Below, piece after piece: positions 8,663-17,033 of a stretch of DNA of 64,000 nt. The position numbers and the translations under genes were made by a program. The DNA lies in assembly GCF_004341515.1 (NCBI RefSeq), contig NZ_SLZF01000010.1, positions 62,001-126,000 of the forward strand, written 5' to 3'. Position 1 is the first letter of the stretch; every line of letters starts with the position of its first letter. The notes beneath the pieces are model-generated. The model saw nothing but the letters and a program-made list of their open reading frames with translations, did no database searches and was not told the origin of the DNA. Source of the stretch: Allobosea sp. BK604. GTDB taxonomy: Bacteria; Pseudomonadota; Alphaproteobacteria; Rhizobiales; Beijerinckiaceae.

Positions 8663-8905
8663 ATGAACAGGTATATCGCCGTCAACAGGTATATCGCTGT
8701 CGCCTGTGTGCTCGCCGCGGGGCTGGCTTTGCCAGCCTGCCAGACATCGCAATCAAGGCAGGCCGAACTCGCGCAGATCTGCTCCAATCCCTATAATCGG
8801 CAGCCGGGCAATCTCTATTTCAGCGAATGCCAGGCGATCGCTCCGTCTTCCAACCAGCAGCTCCAGCAGGATTATCAGCAGGGGGCGCCGACCGGGGACG
8901 AATAG
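8663..8905 (+). CDS. Small lipoprotein
   Basis: This 80-residue product has a short positively charged start, a hydrophobic stretch (VACVLAAGLALPAC) and an LPAC lipobox, then a polar, Gln-rich tail ending QQLQQDYQQGAPTGDE. It is probably exported and lipid-anchored. A very strong GGGGGGAGG lies just upstream of ATG 8663. The start of the signal peptide contains a duplicated hexapeptide, NRYIAVNRYIAV, encoded by an 18-bp tandem repeat. I do not recognise a family, so no function is offered. It is monocistronic between the lyase and a convergent operon. Confidence 0.65.
   Translation: MNRYIAVNRYIAVACVLAAGLALPACQTSQSRQAELAQICSNPYNRQPGNLYFSECQAIAPSSNQQLQQDYQQGAPTGDE
8666..8701 (+). repeat. 18-bp tandem duplication in a signal peptide
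   Basis: Two copies of an 18-bp unit (8666-8683 and 8684-8701) differ at one base and encode NRYIAV twice. They lie immediately after the lipoprotein start codon. Confidence 0.85.
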
Positions 8906-8972
8906 CCCGGCGGCTTCCCCGCTGGCAGGCTGACGCGCGTGTGAGCCGGCTCCTCAGGTGGGAATAACCGAC

Positions 8973-9401
8973 CTATGCGAGCTGCGCGAGCGCGCCTTCA
9001 TATTTCTCGAGGCGCGCCTTGAGCTCTTCCGGCTCAAGCTTCGCCAGCTGTGTTCGCGCGATGTTGTCACGCAGATCGGCGAGCTTGACTGGCTTCGCCA
9101 ACGCATTCGCGCCGGCTCGGCGAACGAACGCTTCGTAAGGCTCGTCGTCCGGCCGCGTGAGGGCGTTCACCGCATCGACGATCTCCTCGCTGAACCCTTC
9201 ATTCGTCAGATCCGTGAAAGTCCAGGCGGAATCTTCGACCACGTCGTGGAGCACCGCGATGATCGCACGCTTTTCGTCGTTCGAGCGGATGAAGGCCAGG
9301 GCGACCCGAAGCGGGTGCGAGATATAGGGCGCCCCGGCCTTGTCGCGCTGGCCGGAATGGGCTTCCGCGGCGATTTCGATGGCCCGCTCCAACGTGCTCA
9401 T
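8973..9401 (-). CDS. SpoT/RelA-like HD-domain hydrolase (small, stand-alone)
   Basis: This 142-residue protein is a single HD domain. The metal ligands are visible as His29 (YISHP) and His52-Asp53 with the following Glu-Asp (HDVVEDS, 52-58), as in the hydrolase half of SpoT and the small alarmone hydrolase Mesh1. No synthetase or regulatory domain is present. It may hydrolyse (p)ppGpp or another nucleotide; only the family is secure. ATG 9401 has GGGAG upstream; a longer frame to 9491 overlaps the preceding gene and is not preferred. It is last in an apparent operon with the membrane protein at 9434-10291 and a 24-residue microprotein. Confidence 0.85.
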   Translation of the reverse strand: MSTLERAIEIAAEAHSGQRDKAGAPYISHPLRVALAFIRSNDEKRAIIAVLHDVVEDSAWTFTDLTNEGFSEEIVDAVNALTRPDDEPYEAFVRRAGANALAKPVKLADLRDNIARTQLAKLEPEELKARLEKYEGALAQLA

Positions 9402-9433
9402 GGCCAATCTCCCTGCAGGCGGATGGCGGAGCT

Positions 9434-10291
9434 TCAGCGCGGCGTCAGGTTCTCGTCGCGATGCTCGCCGCCGAGCGTTGCGGCCCACCATGCTGCTGCG
9501 GCGCCGACCAGCAGCGCAGCCGCCGTCATGAACGCGGTCAGGACTGCGATCTTGCGGGCGCGCTCGGCGACCTGCTTCGCCGTTTCCTTCGCCTGGTTCA
9601 GCTTGGCAAAGGCGTCGTCCATCCGCTTTTCAGCCTCGGGCTGGGCAATGCCGGCGCGTGCGGCCAGCCGCGACGCGAGATATTCGCGATCTGCCGGATC
9701 GAATTTGCCGTTGGCCAATGCGCCGACGAAGATCCGTGAAGCCTCGTCCCGCTCGGCCGGCGTGACATTGGTCGTCCCGGTCGTCCGCATGACGCTGTCG
9801 AGCGCCGAGCCCATCGGATCTGCCTGTTGGGAGATCAGTGACGCGGCTCCCGAACCGGCTGCGGCGATGCCGCTCGCGGCCGTGCGTGCCACGCCGAACA
9901 GGGATGAGCTCGCGACCATGGTGATGAGCAGCGCGCCGACAGCCCAGACCAGCAGGCCATGGGCGCCATCGCGGATGCCACGCTCTTCCCGGGTTGCGTC
10001 CGGGATCGGGTGACGCATCCTGCCTGCGAGATAGCCACCTGCGGCACAGCATGAAACCGTGATCCACAGCGCCCAGAGCGTGCCGGCGACCATGAGCGCC
10101 GCTGCGCTGGTGCTGCGCTCGAAATCCGCCGAAACGAGCGAGAGGCCGACCGCGGCACCGAAAATGGTCAGGATGGTCGAGATCGCGGTCGCGAGCACGG
10201 CTCCGCCGATGATCGGCCCCCATTGCAGGTAGCTCTGATCCGGCTCGTTGACGGTGACGGGGGCTACGACGACATCGGTTCCCATGGACAT
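9434..10291 (-). CDS. Conserved membrane protein of unknown function
   Basis: The product is 285 residues. A short polar N-terminus is followed by membrane helices at roughly residues 25-50, 65-90 and 110-135. Next comes an Ala/Gly-rich amphipathic part and a polar helical region (residues ~165-245, including DPADREYLASRLAARAGI and a Lys/Ala-rich stretch), then a last helix near 245-270. I do not recognise a named family. GGGAGG precedes ATG 10291. It is preceded at 12 bases by a microprotein gene and followed at 32 bases by the HD hydrolase, which suggests co-expression. Confidence 0.75.
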   Translation of the reverse strand: MSMGTDVVVAPVTVNEPDQSYLQWGPIIGGAVLATAISTILTIFGAAVGLSLVSADFERSTSAAALMVAGTLWALWITVSCCAAGGYLAGRMRHPIPDATREERGIRDGAHGLLVWAVGALLITMVASSSLFGVARTAASGIAAAGSGAASLISQQADPMGSALDSVMRTTGTTNVTPAERDEASRIFVGALANGKFDPADREYLASRLAARAGIAQPEAEKRMDDAFAKLNQAKETAKQVAERARKIAVLTAFMTAAALLVGAAAAWWAATLGGEHRDENLTPR

Positions 10292-10303
10292 GGCTTTGCC
10301 TCC

Positions 10304-10378
10304 CTACCGCAATCCAAAGAACGAAAGGATCGCCATGACGACGACGACGAGACCGACCAAGTAAATGATATCGTCCAC
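10304..10378 (-). CDS. 24-residue hydrophobic microprotein
   Basis: This short frame starts at GTG 10378 with a GGGAGG 6-7 bases upstream and encodes VDDIIYLVGLVVVVMAILSF plus FGLR. That is one acidic N-terminus, one membrane helix and a basic end. It stops 12 bases before the next gene, which has its own ribosome binding site, so it looks like the first gene of that operon. Composition and spacing argue that it is translated. I recall similar short membrane peptides in related bacteria but cannot verify this here. Function unknown. Confidence 0.5.
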   Translation of the reverse strand: MDDIIYLVGLVVVVMAILSFFGLR

Positions 10379-10475
10379 ATGAGCCTCCCTGCGGCGCGTC
10401 GCGGCATGAGGTTCAAACCAGAAGCGGGGCCGATTGGTTCCTCCCGGAACAGACGACGGGAGCTGCGCGGGGACG

Positions 10476-10535
10476 TGATGACTTGGCCCCTGATGACTTG
10501 GCCCCTGATGACTTGGCCCAGCTGATGACTTGGTC
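10476..10535 (+). repeat. 15-bp tandem repeat, three and a part copies
   Basis: The unit TGATGACTTGGCCCC is present at 10476-10490, 10491-10505 and 10506-10520 (last base changed), and a 13-base partial copy ending in TC follows at 10523-10535. It lies in the 270-base gap between the microprotein operon and the DUF1236 gene. No coding role is apparent. Confidence 0.85.
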
Positions 10536-10651
10536 GAAACAAGCAAACCGGAGCGCAGCATCGCGCTCAGACGATGCCGCGCCCCGGGGCCGTTCGTTTT
10601 CGGGCATGACGGGCGGGCGACAAACGGCGCCTCCCGCCGGTCAGGTCGACG

Positions 10652-12190
10652 CTATTCGATCACGTCGATGATCTTGCGGCTCTGCGGATCGACGATCAGT
10701 ACGTCGTCGCCGACCAGCGCGTAGTGATAGCCGCGCAGCTCGCTATCCTGCTCGCTGGCTTGGGCCGGGATCGGGCGAAGCACGATCTCGCTCGAGAGCA
10801 CGGCACCCTTCAAGCCTTCGATGCCCTGGATGTCTCCGGGCCTGGCGTCGTTCAGGATGAGCCGCGCGATCTCATGCCGGGAGTCGGTGCCGTTCGACGT
10901 CGATTGCCGCGCCGTGCTGCCGGATGTCGCCGGAGCGGCGGCGGCCGAGCGCATCCCGCTCTTGTCGACCACATCGACGATCCGATGACTGCGCGGCTCG
11001 ACGATCGCGACCTCGTCTTGCTCGGTCATGACATATTGGTAGCCGCGCCAGCGCGGGTTGCGGTCCACGAGCTCGGCCGGCAGATCGGCATAGGGAGCAT
11101 CGGCCGGCAGGACGACACCTTCCTCGAAGACGACCGAAGTCGGTGCGCGCCAGCGCCTCACGTCTCGGCGCCGCTCGAAGCTGGCATAGACGTCGACGCC
11201 GCCGTGCCGTCCTCCGTCGCGCTCGATCACCTCGACGATACGTCGGCTGCGCGGGTCGACGATCACGATCTCCCGGTCCGAGACCGTGTAGCGGAAATCG
11301 CGATATTGCGGCCTGAGCGAGGCGATCTCGCCCGGCACCGGCTGGAGCTGGACGCGCGTGGGCAATTGCGCCCCCACCGAGACCGAGACGCCCAGGTTCT
11401 CCGCCTTGATCTCATTGCGATCGACGCGGCTGCGCACGGTGTCGGCGATTTTCTGCTTCTCGGATTCGGCACGCTCGTCTCCAGCCGGCTGGCGGCCGGC
11501 CGTAGCGCGGCTATCCGTCGGCTCGGCGCCCGCCGTACCAGGCTGCGCGCCGGGGCGCTGGGCGGTCGAGCCCGAGCGCTGATTGTCATCCGACCCCGGG
11601 GTCGCGCCCGGCCGAGCGGATTCGGTTGCGCCGGGTTGGTTAGGCTGCTGCGGCTGAGCGCGCTGCTGTGCGGGCCGCTGATTGTCGGGCCGCGACTGCT
11701 CCGCATCGCGCCGCCCGGAACGGTCTTCCTGTTGCCGGTCGCGCTGGGCCTGCTCGCGATCACGCTGGCTTTGTCCCTTCTGCATCTCCTGAGCGCGTTG
11801 TTCGGCCGGTTGCTCGTGCTTCTCGCGTTGCGCCTGCTCGCGTTCGCGCTGCTGGGCTTGTCCCCGCTGCATCTCCTGCGCGCGCTGCTCGGTCTGTTGC
11901 TCGCGCTGAGCCTGCTCGCGTGGGGAATTTGCACCTCGCTGGCTTTCGCCTCGCGGGCTTTCCTGGGCTCGCATTCCATCCGATTGCGGCCCGCGCTGAG
12001 CGCTTGGCGGCTGCTGGACATCACGCTCCACCCGGCCCGGCGCCCTTTGCGGCCCGGCATCTCCGGGCGAGGGGCGCTCGGCGCGTCCTCTCGGCGCCTC
12101 GTCCGGCGGCACCACCATGACCGGTTGGGCGAGCGCCCAACCCGACTGAGCGGCAAAGGCGATCGCAGCGATTCCTACAAATCGTTTCAT
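10652..12190 (-). CDS. Secreted protein with three DUF1236-type repeats and a Gln/Arg-rich region
   Basis: The product is about 512 residues. A signal peptide (MKRFVGIAAIAFAAQSGWALAQ) leads into ~220 residues of very low-complexity Gln/Arg/Glu/Pro sequence. Three copies of the DUF1236 motif follow, recognisable as FRYTVSDREIVIVDPRSRRI, YQYVMTEQDEVAIVEPRSHR and YHYALVGDDVLIVDPQSRKI. The final copy is the extreme C-terminus. ATG 12190 is chosen because GGGAG lies 8-9 bases upstream; GTG 12199 is the alternative. DUF1236 has no established function; export to the envelope is likely. The charged repetitive region probably is extended or binds a polyanionic surface, which is a guess. Confidence 0.8.
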   Translation of the reverse strand: MKRFVGIAAIAFAAQSGWALAQPVMVVPPDEAPRGRAERPSPGDAGPQRAPGRVERDVQQPPSAQRGPQSDGMRAQESPRGESQRGANSPREQAQREQQTEQRAQEMQRGQAQQREREQAQREKHEQPAEQRAQEMQKGQSQRDREQAQRDRQQEDRSGRRDAEQSRPDNQRPAQQRAQPQQPNQPGATESARPGATPGSDDNQRSGSTAQRPGAQPGTAGAEPTDSRATAGRQPAGDERAESEKQKIADTVRSRVDRNEIKAENLGVSVSVGAQLPTRVQLQPVPGEIASLRPQYRDFRYTVSDREIVIVDPRSRRIVEVIERDGGRHGGVDVYASFERRRDVRRWRAPTSVVFEEGVVLPADAPYADLPAELVDRNPRWRGYQYVMTEQDEVAIVEPRSHRIVDVVDKSGMRSAAAAPATSGSTARQSTSNGTDSRHEIARLILNDARPGDIQGIEGLKGAVLSSEIVLRPIPAQASEQDSELRGYHYALVGDDVLIVDPQSRKIIDVIE

Positions 12191-12322
12191 TGGGATCACT
12201 CCCTGTTGAGTTTATCGGATTGGGCAAACAACGACGCGGGCGGATGCCTGTTCCCGTCATCGTGAAGGGCGCTGGTGCGGTGGGCCGTATTTCCGGCTGG
12301 TCAGATTGCCGGCGAGGGGCGG

Positions 12323-12631
12323 CTATTTCCGCTGCCAGCGTCGTCGCAGCCGGAGCCAGAGATCAATCGCTCCCATGGCGAAACGCGCCATCGGCTTTTG
12401 CAGGAACGGGATATCCGCAGCCAGCAGCAGCAGGCCGAGCGGCAGCATCCATAGACCCAGGAATGGAAGGATCGAGAAGACGCCGCCGATGATGAGAAGT
12501 GCGCCGGCAGGCAGGCGGATCCAGCGCGAGGCCGGATGCCTGAGCCAGCGCAAGGCCGCAGCGGCGCCCGCCGGGATCTCCTGCTCGATGCGCTTGAACG
12601 CCTGACGGAGAGCATGCTCGCCTTCGGTCAT
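12323..12631 (-). CDS. Small membrane protein, PGPGW-like
   Basis: The 102-residue protein has an amphipathic N-terminal helix and two closely spaced membrane segments (LPAGALLIIGGVFSILPFLG and WMLPLGLLLLAADIPFL), then a basic C-terminus. The spacing and the LPFLGLWMLPLGLLLLA pattern match small PGPGW/DUF454-type membrane proteins of unknown function. It is on the same strand as the two DUF1236 genes on either side, but with gaps over 120 bases, so separate expression is possible. Confidence 0.75.
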   Translation of the reverse strand: MTEGEHALRQAFKRIEQEIPAGAAAALRWLRHPASRWIRLPAGALLIIGGVFSILPFLGLWMLPLGLLLLAADIPFLQKPMARFAMGAIDLWLRLRRRWQRK

Positions 12632-12763
12632 CGTTCAATCGCGCCCTCGGTCCCGTTCCGCGTCGTTGGGAAGTTCCTTCAATTTCGGCGGCGGGCCCAG
12701 CCGATGCAACCCAAGAAGGTTACTCCGGCCGAGCCCGCGTGCGGCGATGCCGAGGCATCCGTT

Positions 12764-13180
12764 CTATTCGATGATCTGCACCACGCGACGGGTCTTCGGC
12801 TCGACCAGGACCGTGCGATCATTCACCACCGTGTAGCGATACTTGCTCACGCCATACTCGCGCGGGACCGTGTGGTACACGACGCCCCTCGAGGGAAGCA
12901 CCGTTCCAACCTCGACATCGTTCGAATAGGTGTACGACGGCACGCGCTGTTGCACGACATATTGCTTGAAGCGCGGGGTATTGTCGCCGACGATTCCGCC
13001 GGCAACGGCGCCGCCAACTCCACCCACCACGGCGCCTACGGGACCACCGACGATAGCGCCGCCGACCGCACCCGCCGCGCCGCCGCTCAGCGCGCCACCC
13101 CGGGCGCCGTCCGGGTTCTGGGCGAAGACAGCAGCCGGGATCAGCGTGAGCGCTGTGGCAAGAACAAGCTTCTTGATCAT
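12764..13180 (-). CDS. DUF1236 protein with a glycine-zipper segment
   Basis: This 138-residue product has a signal peptide ending AVFAQ. A glycine-rich hydrophobic zipper follows (residues ~28-70: GGALSGGAAGAVGGAIVGG and on), then one C-terminal DUF1236 unit (YRYTVVNDRTVLVEPKTRRV, ending VQIIE). Glycine zippers usually pack in membranes or drive oligomerisation, so it may be outer-membrane associated. It shares its C-terminal domain with the larger protein at 10652-12190. Function unknown. Confidence 0.8.
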   Translation of the reverse strand: MIKKLVLATALTLIPAAVFAQNPDGARGGALSGGAAGAVGGAIVGGPVGAVVGGVGGAVAGGIVGDNTPRFKQYVVQQRVPSYTYSNDVEVGTVLPSRGVVYHTVPREYGVSKYRYTVVNDRTVLVEPKTRRVVQIIE

Positions 13181-13256
13181 AATCGTAAGCTCCTCGTGAT
13201 CCGAGACCTGTGAAACCGAACGGCTCGCCGTCCAGAAGGTTCCTGGGAGCCGGCCG

Positions 13257-14264
13257 CTAATCCACGAAGCGGACGGTGACGCCGGGCTTCACCATGCCGG
13301 CGAGTTCCTCCGCATCCCAATTGGTCAGCCGCACGCAGCCATGCGAGGAGGTCTTGCTGACGCGGGACGGCTCCGGCGTGCCGTGAATGCCGAAGGTCGG
13401 CTTCGACAGCGCGATCCAGACGGTGCCGACCGGGTTGTTCGGTCCGCGCGGGAGCACGAGCTTGCGGGTGTTGTTGCCCTGCTGGAAGTTCTTTTCCGGA
13501 TCATAATGATAGGTCGGATTCTTGACGATCCGTGCGACCTGATACTCGCCTTCGGGTGAGGGCGTGTCGCCGCTGCCGATCGTGGCGGGATAGCTCGCGA
13601 TCATCTCGCCCGCCGGCCCATAGGCCGAAACCATGCCGGTCCGCTTATTGGCCTCGATCGTCTGGACTTCGCTGGGTGGTGCCGCCCGACTGGCGGAAAG
13701 CACGGCGATCGTTTCTCCGGACTCGCGATAGCGTGCACGCGGATTCAGGGCTCGGAGCAGGCCCTGGCTCATCTTGAAGCGCTCGGCATACATTTCCGCC
13801 GCTGTGCGGTAGCCGAGCCGCCTCAGCCTCGCCTGCCTGCCATAGTCATGCGGGATCCGCTTGGTGAAGGCGTAGCGCACATCTGCAATGGTCAGGGCAT
13901 AGGCGGTGACGATGTCCCGCGCGGTGTCGCCGCCGAGCGCCTGCCAGGTCGCGTTGTCGATTATATCGCCCTCACCAAGATTTGCGCGCTGGCGGAATTG
14001 GACGATGGCCTTGCGATAGTTCTCGCCGTCCATGCCGTCGATTTCGCCGGGGGAGATGCCCTGGCGCGCCAGCAACGTCTGGGCCTTGACGATCGATGCC
14101 GATGGCTTGGCCGATGGCTTGGTCGCCTTGCGCTTGGGCTGAGCAGGGGCACCGGCGCGGTTCACCTCGTCCGGCGTGAGCGCGAGCGCGCCGCCACCGA
14201 ACGCCAGAGCGAACGCGACAACGAGCGCGCGGCTCAATCCGCGCCTCATGAATGGCTTCGGCAT
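13257..14264 (-). CDS. L,D-transpeptidase with peptidoglycan-binding-like domain
   Basis: The product is 336 residues from ATG 14264. After a signal peptide (RALVVAFALAFGGGALA) comes a peptidoglycan-binding-like helical domain (about residues 55-110, LLARQGISPGEIDGMDGEN). The YkuD catalytic domain holds FGIHGTPEPSRVSKTSSHGCVR with the nucleophile at about Cys311. It would cross-link or edit peptidoglycan in the periplasm. A longer frame reaching 14540 is rejected because it overlaps the DUF3008 gene and lacks a signal at its start. This is the second L,D-transpeptidase in the window; it has the canonical SHGC motif. Confidence 0.92.
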   Translation of the reverse strand: MPKPFMRRGLSRALVVAFALAFGGGALALTPDEVNRAGAPAQPKRKATKPSAKPSASIVKAQTLLARQGISPGEIDGMDGENYRKAIVQFRQRANLGEGDIIDNATWQALGGDTARDIVTAYALTIADVRYAFTKRIPHDYGRQARLRRLGYRTAAEMYAERFKMSQGLLRALNPRARYRESGETIAVLSASRAAPPSEVQTIEANKRTGMVSAYGPAGEMIASYPATIGSGDTPSPEGEYQVARIVKNPTYHYDPEKNFQQGNNTRKLVLPRGPNNPVGTVWIALSKPTFGIHGTPEPSRVSKTSSHGCVRLTNWDAEELAGMVKPGVTVRFVD

Positions 14265-14299
14265 GGCCTTACCTGCGCTCCGCCCCAGTGCTTTCCGTC

Positions 14300-14488
14300 T
14301 CAGTGTTTGGAGACGTGGCCTGGCTTGCCCTTGCGCTTGGTCGAAGCGAGTTCGTCGAGTTGCTTCTCGCTCATCGATTTGGCCATCGATTTCGAGGCGC
14401 CTCTCAGCTCGCTCTTCGGCATGTCGCCGCGTTTCGCCGCAAGGGCGGCGCCGGCGGCCTTTTGCTGGGCTTGGGATTTGGCGGGCAT
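14300..14488 (-). CDS. DUF3008 family small basic protein
   Basis: This 62-residue, Lys/Ser/Ala-rich protein begins MPAKSQAQQKAAGAALAAKR and ends with STKRKGKPGHVSKH, the pattern of DUF3008 proteins common in proteobacteria. The start is ATG 14488; upstream in-frame sequence is low quality. It contains no signal peptide or membrane segment. Function is unknown. The gene lies 35 bases upstream of the L,D-transpeptidase on the same strand. Confidence 0.8.
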   Translation of the reverse strand: MPAKSQAQQKAAGAALAAKRGDMPKSELRGASKSMAKSMSEKQLDELASTKRKGKPGHVSKH

Positions 14489-14640
14489 GGCGGGATCTCC
14501 CGGTAGGTTTTCTGCAAATCCAACGGGCGAACGCGGCCAACGTTCCGCTGGCCGTGACGCGGGGCGCCCCAGCTCAGCTTTTTCGTGACTGGTGGACCCG
14601 ATTATGCGAAATATGTTCTTGTTTGGTTCCGGAGGGCGAT

Positions 14641-15924
14641 GTGGCTCAGCGGGCGGGCAGTGCCGATCTGCCATTGCATAATGGCCGTGTTCCAGCCTGG
14701 CTCGGCCAGCGCATGTCGCGGCTTGGCGCTGTGATCGCGCAGGCTATCGTGCACCATTACGGGCGCGACGAGTTCCTGCGTCGGCTCGCGCATCCCTACT
14801 GGTTTCAGTCCTTCGGCGCCGTCATGGGCATGGACTGGCACTCGTCCGGCATCACCACCTCCGTCATCGGCGCCTTGAAGCGCGGCCTGACGCCGCTCGC
14901 AGGCGAACTCGGCCTGCATGTCTGCGGCGGCCGCGGCAGTCATTCGCGCCAGACGCCCGCCGAACTGGTCGCGGTCGGAGATCGGATCGGCTTCGACGGC
15001 GCGGCGCTCGCCAAAGCGAGCCGGCTGGTCGCCAAGGTCGACAGCGCCGCCGTGCAGGATGGGTTCGAGCTCTATCTGCACGGTTTCGTGGTCGGCGATG
15101 ACGGCAAATGGACAGTCATCCAGCAGGGCATGAACGGCGATAGCGGCGTGGCGCGGCGCTATCACTGGCTCTCCGAGGGGTTGGACAGCTTTGTCGATTC
15201 CCCGCATGCGGCGATCGACGGCAGAAGCCAGGGCAATATCGTCAATCTCGCCGATCGCAGGGCCGCGCCGTCGCGCGCCGGTCAACTCGACCTGCTGCGG
15301 CATCTGGGGCCGGATCGCATCGCCGAGGAGGTGGCTGCGCTCGAAGGGAGGGTTGCGCCGCTCGAGACGTTCGAGCAGCCGACCCTGCCGCATCTGGTCA
15401 TGCCTGGACATCACGACGTACGGCCGAAGGATGTGATGATCCGCCGGCTTCACGGCGCGCTGGCGGCGGCGGCGGATGCCGGCCCGGAGGATTTCACCGA
15501 TCTCCTGCTTGTGCCCGGCGTCGGCGCCCGCACCGTCCGCTCGCTCGCCATGGTGGCGGAAGTCATTCACGGCACGCCATGCCGCTTCGCCGATCCGGCG
15601 CGGTTCTCGCTCGCCCATGGCGGCAAGGACCGCCAGCCCTTCGCCGTGCCGACGAAGGTCTATGACGAGACGATCCGGGTGATGAAGTCCGCGGTGGAGC
15701 GGGCGAAACTGGGCAATGAAGAGCGTCTGGAGGCCATTCGCCGGATGGATGCCGAGACGCGCCGGCTCGAGCGCTTCGCAAGCGGGCCGAGCCTGCCGGC
15801 CTATATCGCCGAGGAACGCCGCCGTTCGCACGAATATGGCGGGCGGAGCGTGTTCGGCTGGGAGCAGGCGCCTGAAGAGGCAGATGCCACTGACGAAGCA
15901 CCCGTACGTCCGAACCGGCGATAG
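14641..15924 (+). CDS. DUF763 domain protein
   Basis: The 427-residue product matches the DUF763 family (COG1415). It has the N-terminal AGSADLPLHNGRVPAWL segment, the HYGRDEFLRRLAHPYWFQSFGAVMGMDWHSSG block, and a helix-hairpin-helix-like LLLVPGVGARTVRSLAMVAE (about residues 286-305) that suggests nucleic-acid contact. Family function is not established. GTG 14641 is selected because GGAGGG lies 4-9 bases upstream; the open frame extends further but overlaps the divergent DUF3008 and transpeptidase genes. A hairpin with a T-run follows. Confidence 0.85.
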   Translation: MAQRAGSADLPLHNGRVPAWLGQRMSRLGAVIAQAIVHHYGRDEFLRRLAHPYWFQSFGAVMGMDWHSSGITTSVIGALKRGLTPLAGELGLHVCGGRGSHSRQTPAELVAVGDRIGFDGAALAKASRLVAKVDSAAVQDGFELYLHGFVVGDDGKWTVIQQGMNGDSGVARRYHWLSEGLDSFVDSPHAAIDGRSQGNIVNLADRRAAPSRAGQLDLLRHLGPDRIAEEVAALEGRVAPLETFEQPTLPHLVMPGHHDVRPKDVMIRRLHGALAAAADAGPEDFTDLLLVPGVGARTVRSLAMVAEVIHGTPCRFADPARFSLAHGGKDRQPFAVPTKVYDETIRVMKSAVERAKLGNEERLEAIRRMDAETRRLERFASGPSLPAYIAEERRRSHEYGGRSVFGWEQAPEEADATDEAPVRPNRR

Positions 15925-15962
15925 GTGAGGGGATCTGCAGGTCAGGCTCCCCACCAGGGTGC

Positions 15963-15986
15963 CAGCTCTCGACGAGCTGAGTTTTT
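15963..15986 (+). terminator. Intrinsic terminator after the DUF763 gene
   Basis: A 6-bp stem, CAGCTC and GAGCTG, with a 5-base loop is followed by AGTTTTT. It starts 38 bases after the stop codon. Confidence 0.5.
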
Positions 15987-16051
15987 CCTCACCTCCGTGA
16001 TGCCAAGCGACCCCACGTTATCCGATTGCCATATGCGGGAGCATGTGTATT

Positions 16052-16063
16052 TGAATTGTTTCA
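16052..16063. promoter_or_regulatory. LacI-2 regulon site 1 (thioesterase)
   Basis: TGAATTGTTTCA, extended to TTGAA-N4-TTCAA, lies 37 bases before the thioesterase start. It is one of five closely matching sites between 16.0 and 33.2 kb. Confidence 0.65.
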
Positions 16064-16100
16064 ATTTCCTGATCTGCCCGGACATCGAGGGATATCGGTT

Positions 16101-17000
16101 GTGACAGGCATCCTGGACGAATCCCGCTCCGCTGGCGCTGTCGGCCAAACCGAAGCGGCGTTCAGCGTCACTCGGCAGTCAGACGATCGGTTCCTCGGCA
16201 GGAACATCCATTCCGGGCCGGGCCGCGTGTTCGGCGGCCTTCTGGTGGCACAGGGTCTTGCGGCCGGAGGGGCGACAGTGCGCGCGGACCTGGCACCGCA
16301 TTCCCTGCACGCGCAATTCCTGAGGCCCGCCGATCAACTGATGCCGTTGGACTACATCGTCGAACGGATCAAGGATGGTCGCGGCTTCGCCACCCGTCTT
16401 GTACGCGTGCAGCAGGAGGGGCGCCTTGCCGCGCTGCTCATGCTGTCCTTCGCGGCCGAGAGCCGTGGTCCCTACCGAAATCCATTGCCGCCGATGGCCC
16501 CAGCTCCGGATGCCTGCCCGACGCTGGAGGCGTGGCTGAACGATGTCGGCCAGCACTATCCAGGACTTTCGGAGGTGCTGAGGGGGCGGGATCATCCGCT
16601 GGATATCCGGCCGGTGAGCGCGCCATCGCGTCTCGATATGCATGGAAGCCGCGATGCCTCGCTCTCCTTCTGGTTTCGACCGCTGGTTGCCGGGCGCGCC
16701 GATCGCCTGGCTCGCTGCTGCGCTCTCGCCTATGCGTCCGATCGGTTCGTGATGACGACGGCGGCGCTGACCGAGCTCGCGCGGTTTGTCGCCGGCGAGC
16801 TGATGACGGCGACCCTCGACCATTCCCTGCGGATTCATGCCGAGCCGCCCGAGGGATGGCTCTTCTTCCGAACCGACAACCCGGTCGCCGGGGCAGGGCG
16901 TGCCTTCGTCACGGGTGAGATCTGGTCGACAGATGGCCGCCTCATCGCCTCGGTCGGGCAGGAGGGGGCGATCGTCTATCGGGATGGCGTAGCAGCCTAG
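16101..17000 (+). CDS. Acyl-CoA thioesterase II (TesB-like)
   Basis: The product is 299 residues with two hot-dog domains. Recognisable blocks are FLGRNIHSGPGRVFGGLLVAQGLAAG, PHSLHAQFLRPADQLMPLDYIVERIKDGRGFATRLV and the second-half segment RCCALAYASDRFVMTTAA. It hydrolyses acyl-CoA thioesters in the cytoplasm, perhaps rescuing CoA trapped in the catabolic pathway encoded across the adjacent cluster. GTG 16101 with GAGGG upstream is chosen; the longer frame to 16026 would translate through the operator-like site. It is divergent in layout from no neighbour but is convergent with lacI-2, and it carries the cluster's operator motif. Confidence 0.85.
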   Translation: MTGILDESRSAGAVGQTEAAFSVTRQSDDRFLGRNIHSGPGRVFGGLLVAQGLAAGGATVRADLAPHSLHAQFLRPADQLMPLDYIVERIKDGRGFATRLVRVQQEGRLAALLMLSFAAESRGPYRNPLPPMAPAPDACPTLEAWLNDVGQHYPGLSEVLRGRDHPLDIRPVSAPSRLDMHGSRDASLSFWFRPLVAGRADRLARCCALAYASDRFVMTTAALTELARFVAGELMTATLDHSLRIHAEPPEGWLFFRTDNPVAGAGRAFVTGEIWSTDGRLIASVGQEGAIVYRDGVAA

Positions 17001-17033
17001 GCGCGCCTGGCGGCTCGGGGGAGCAGGGCCCCG

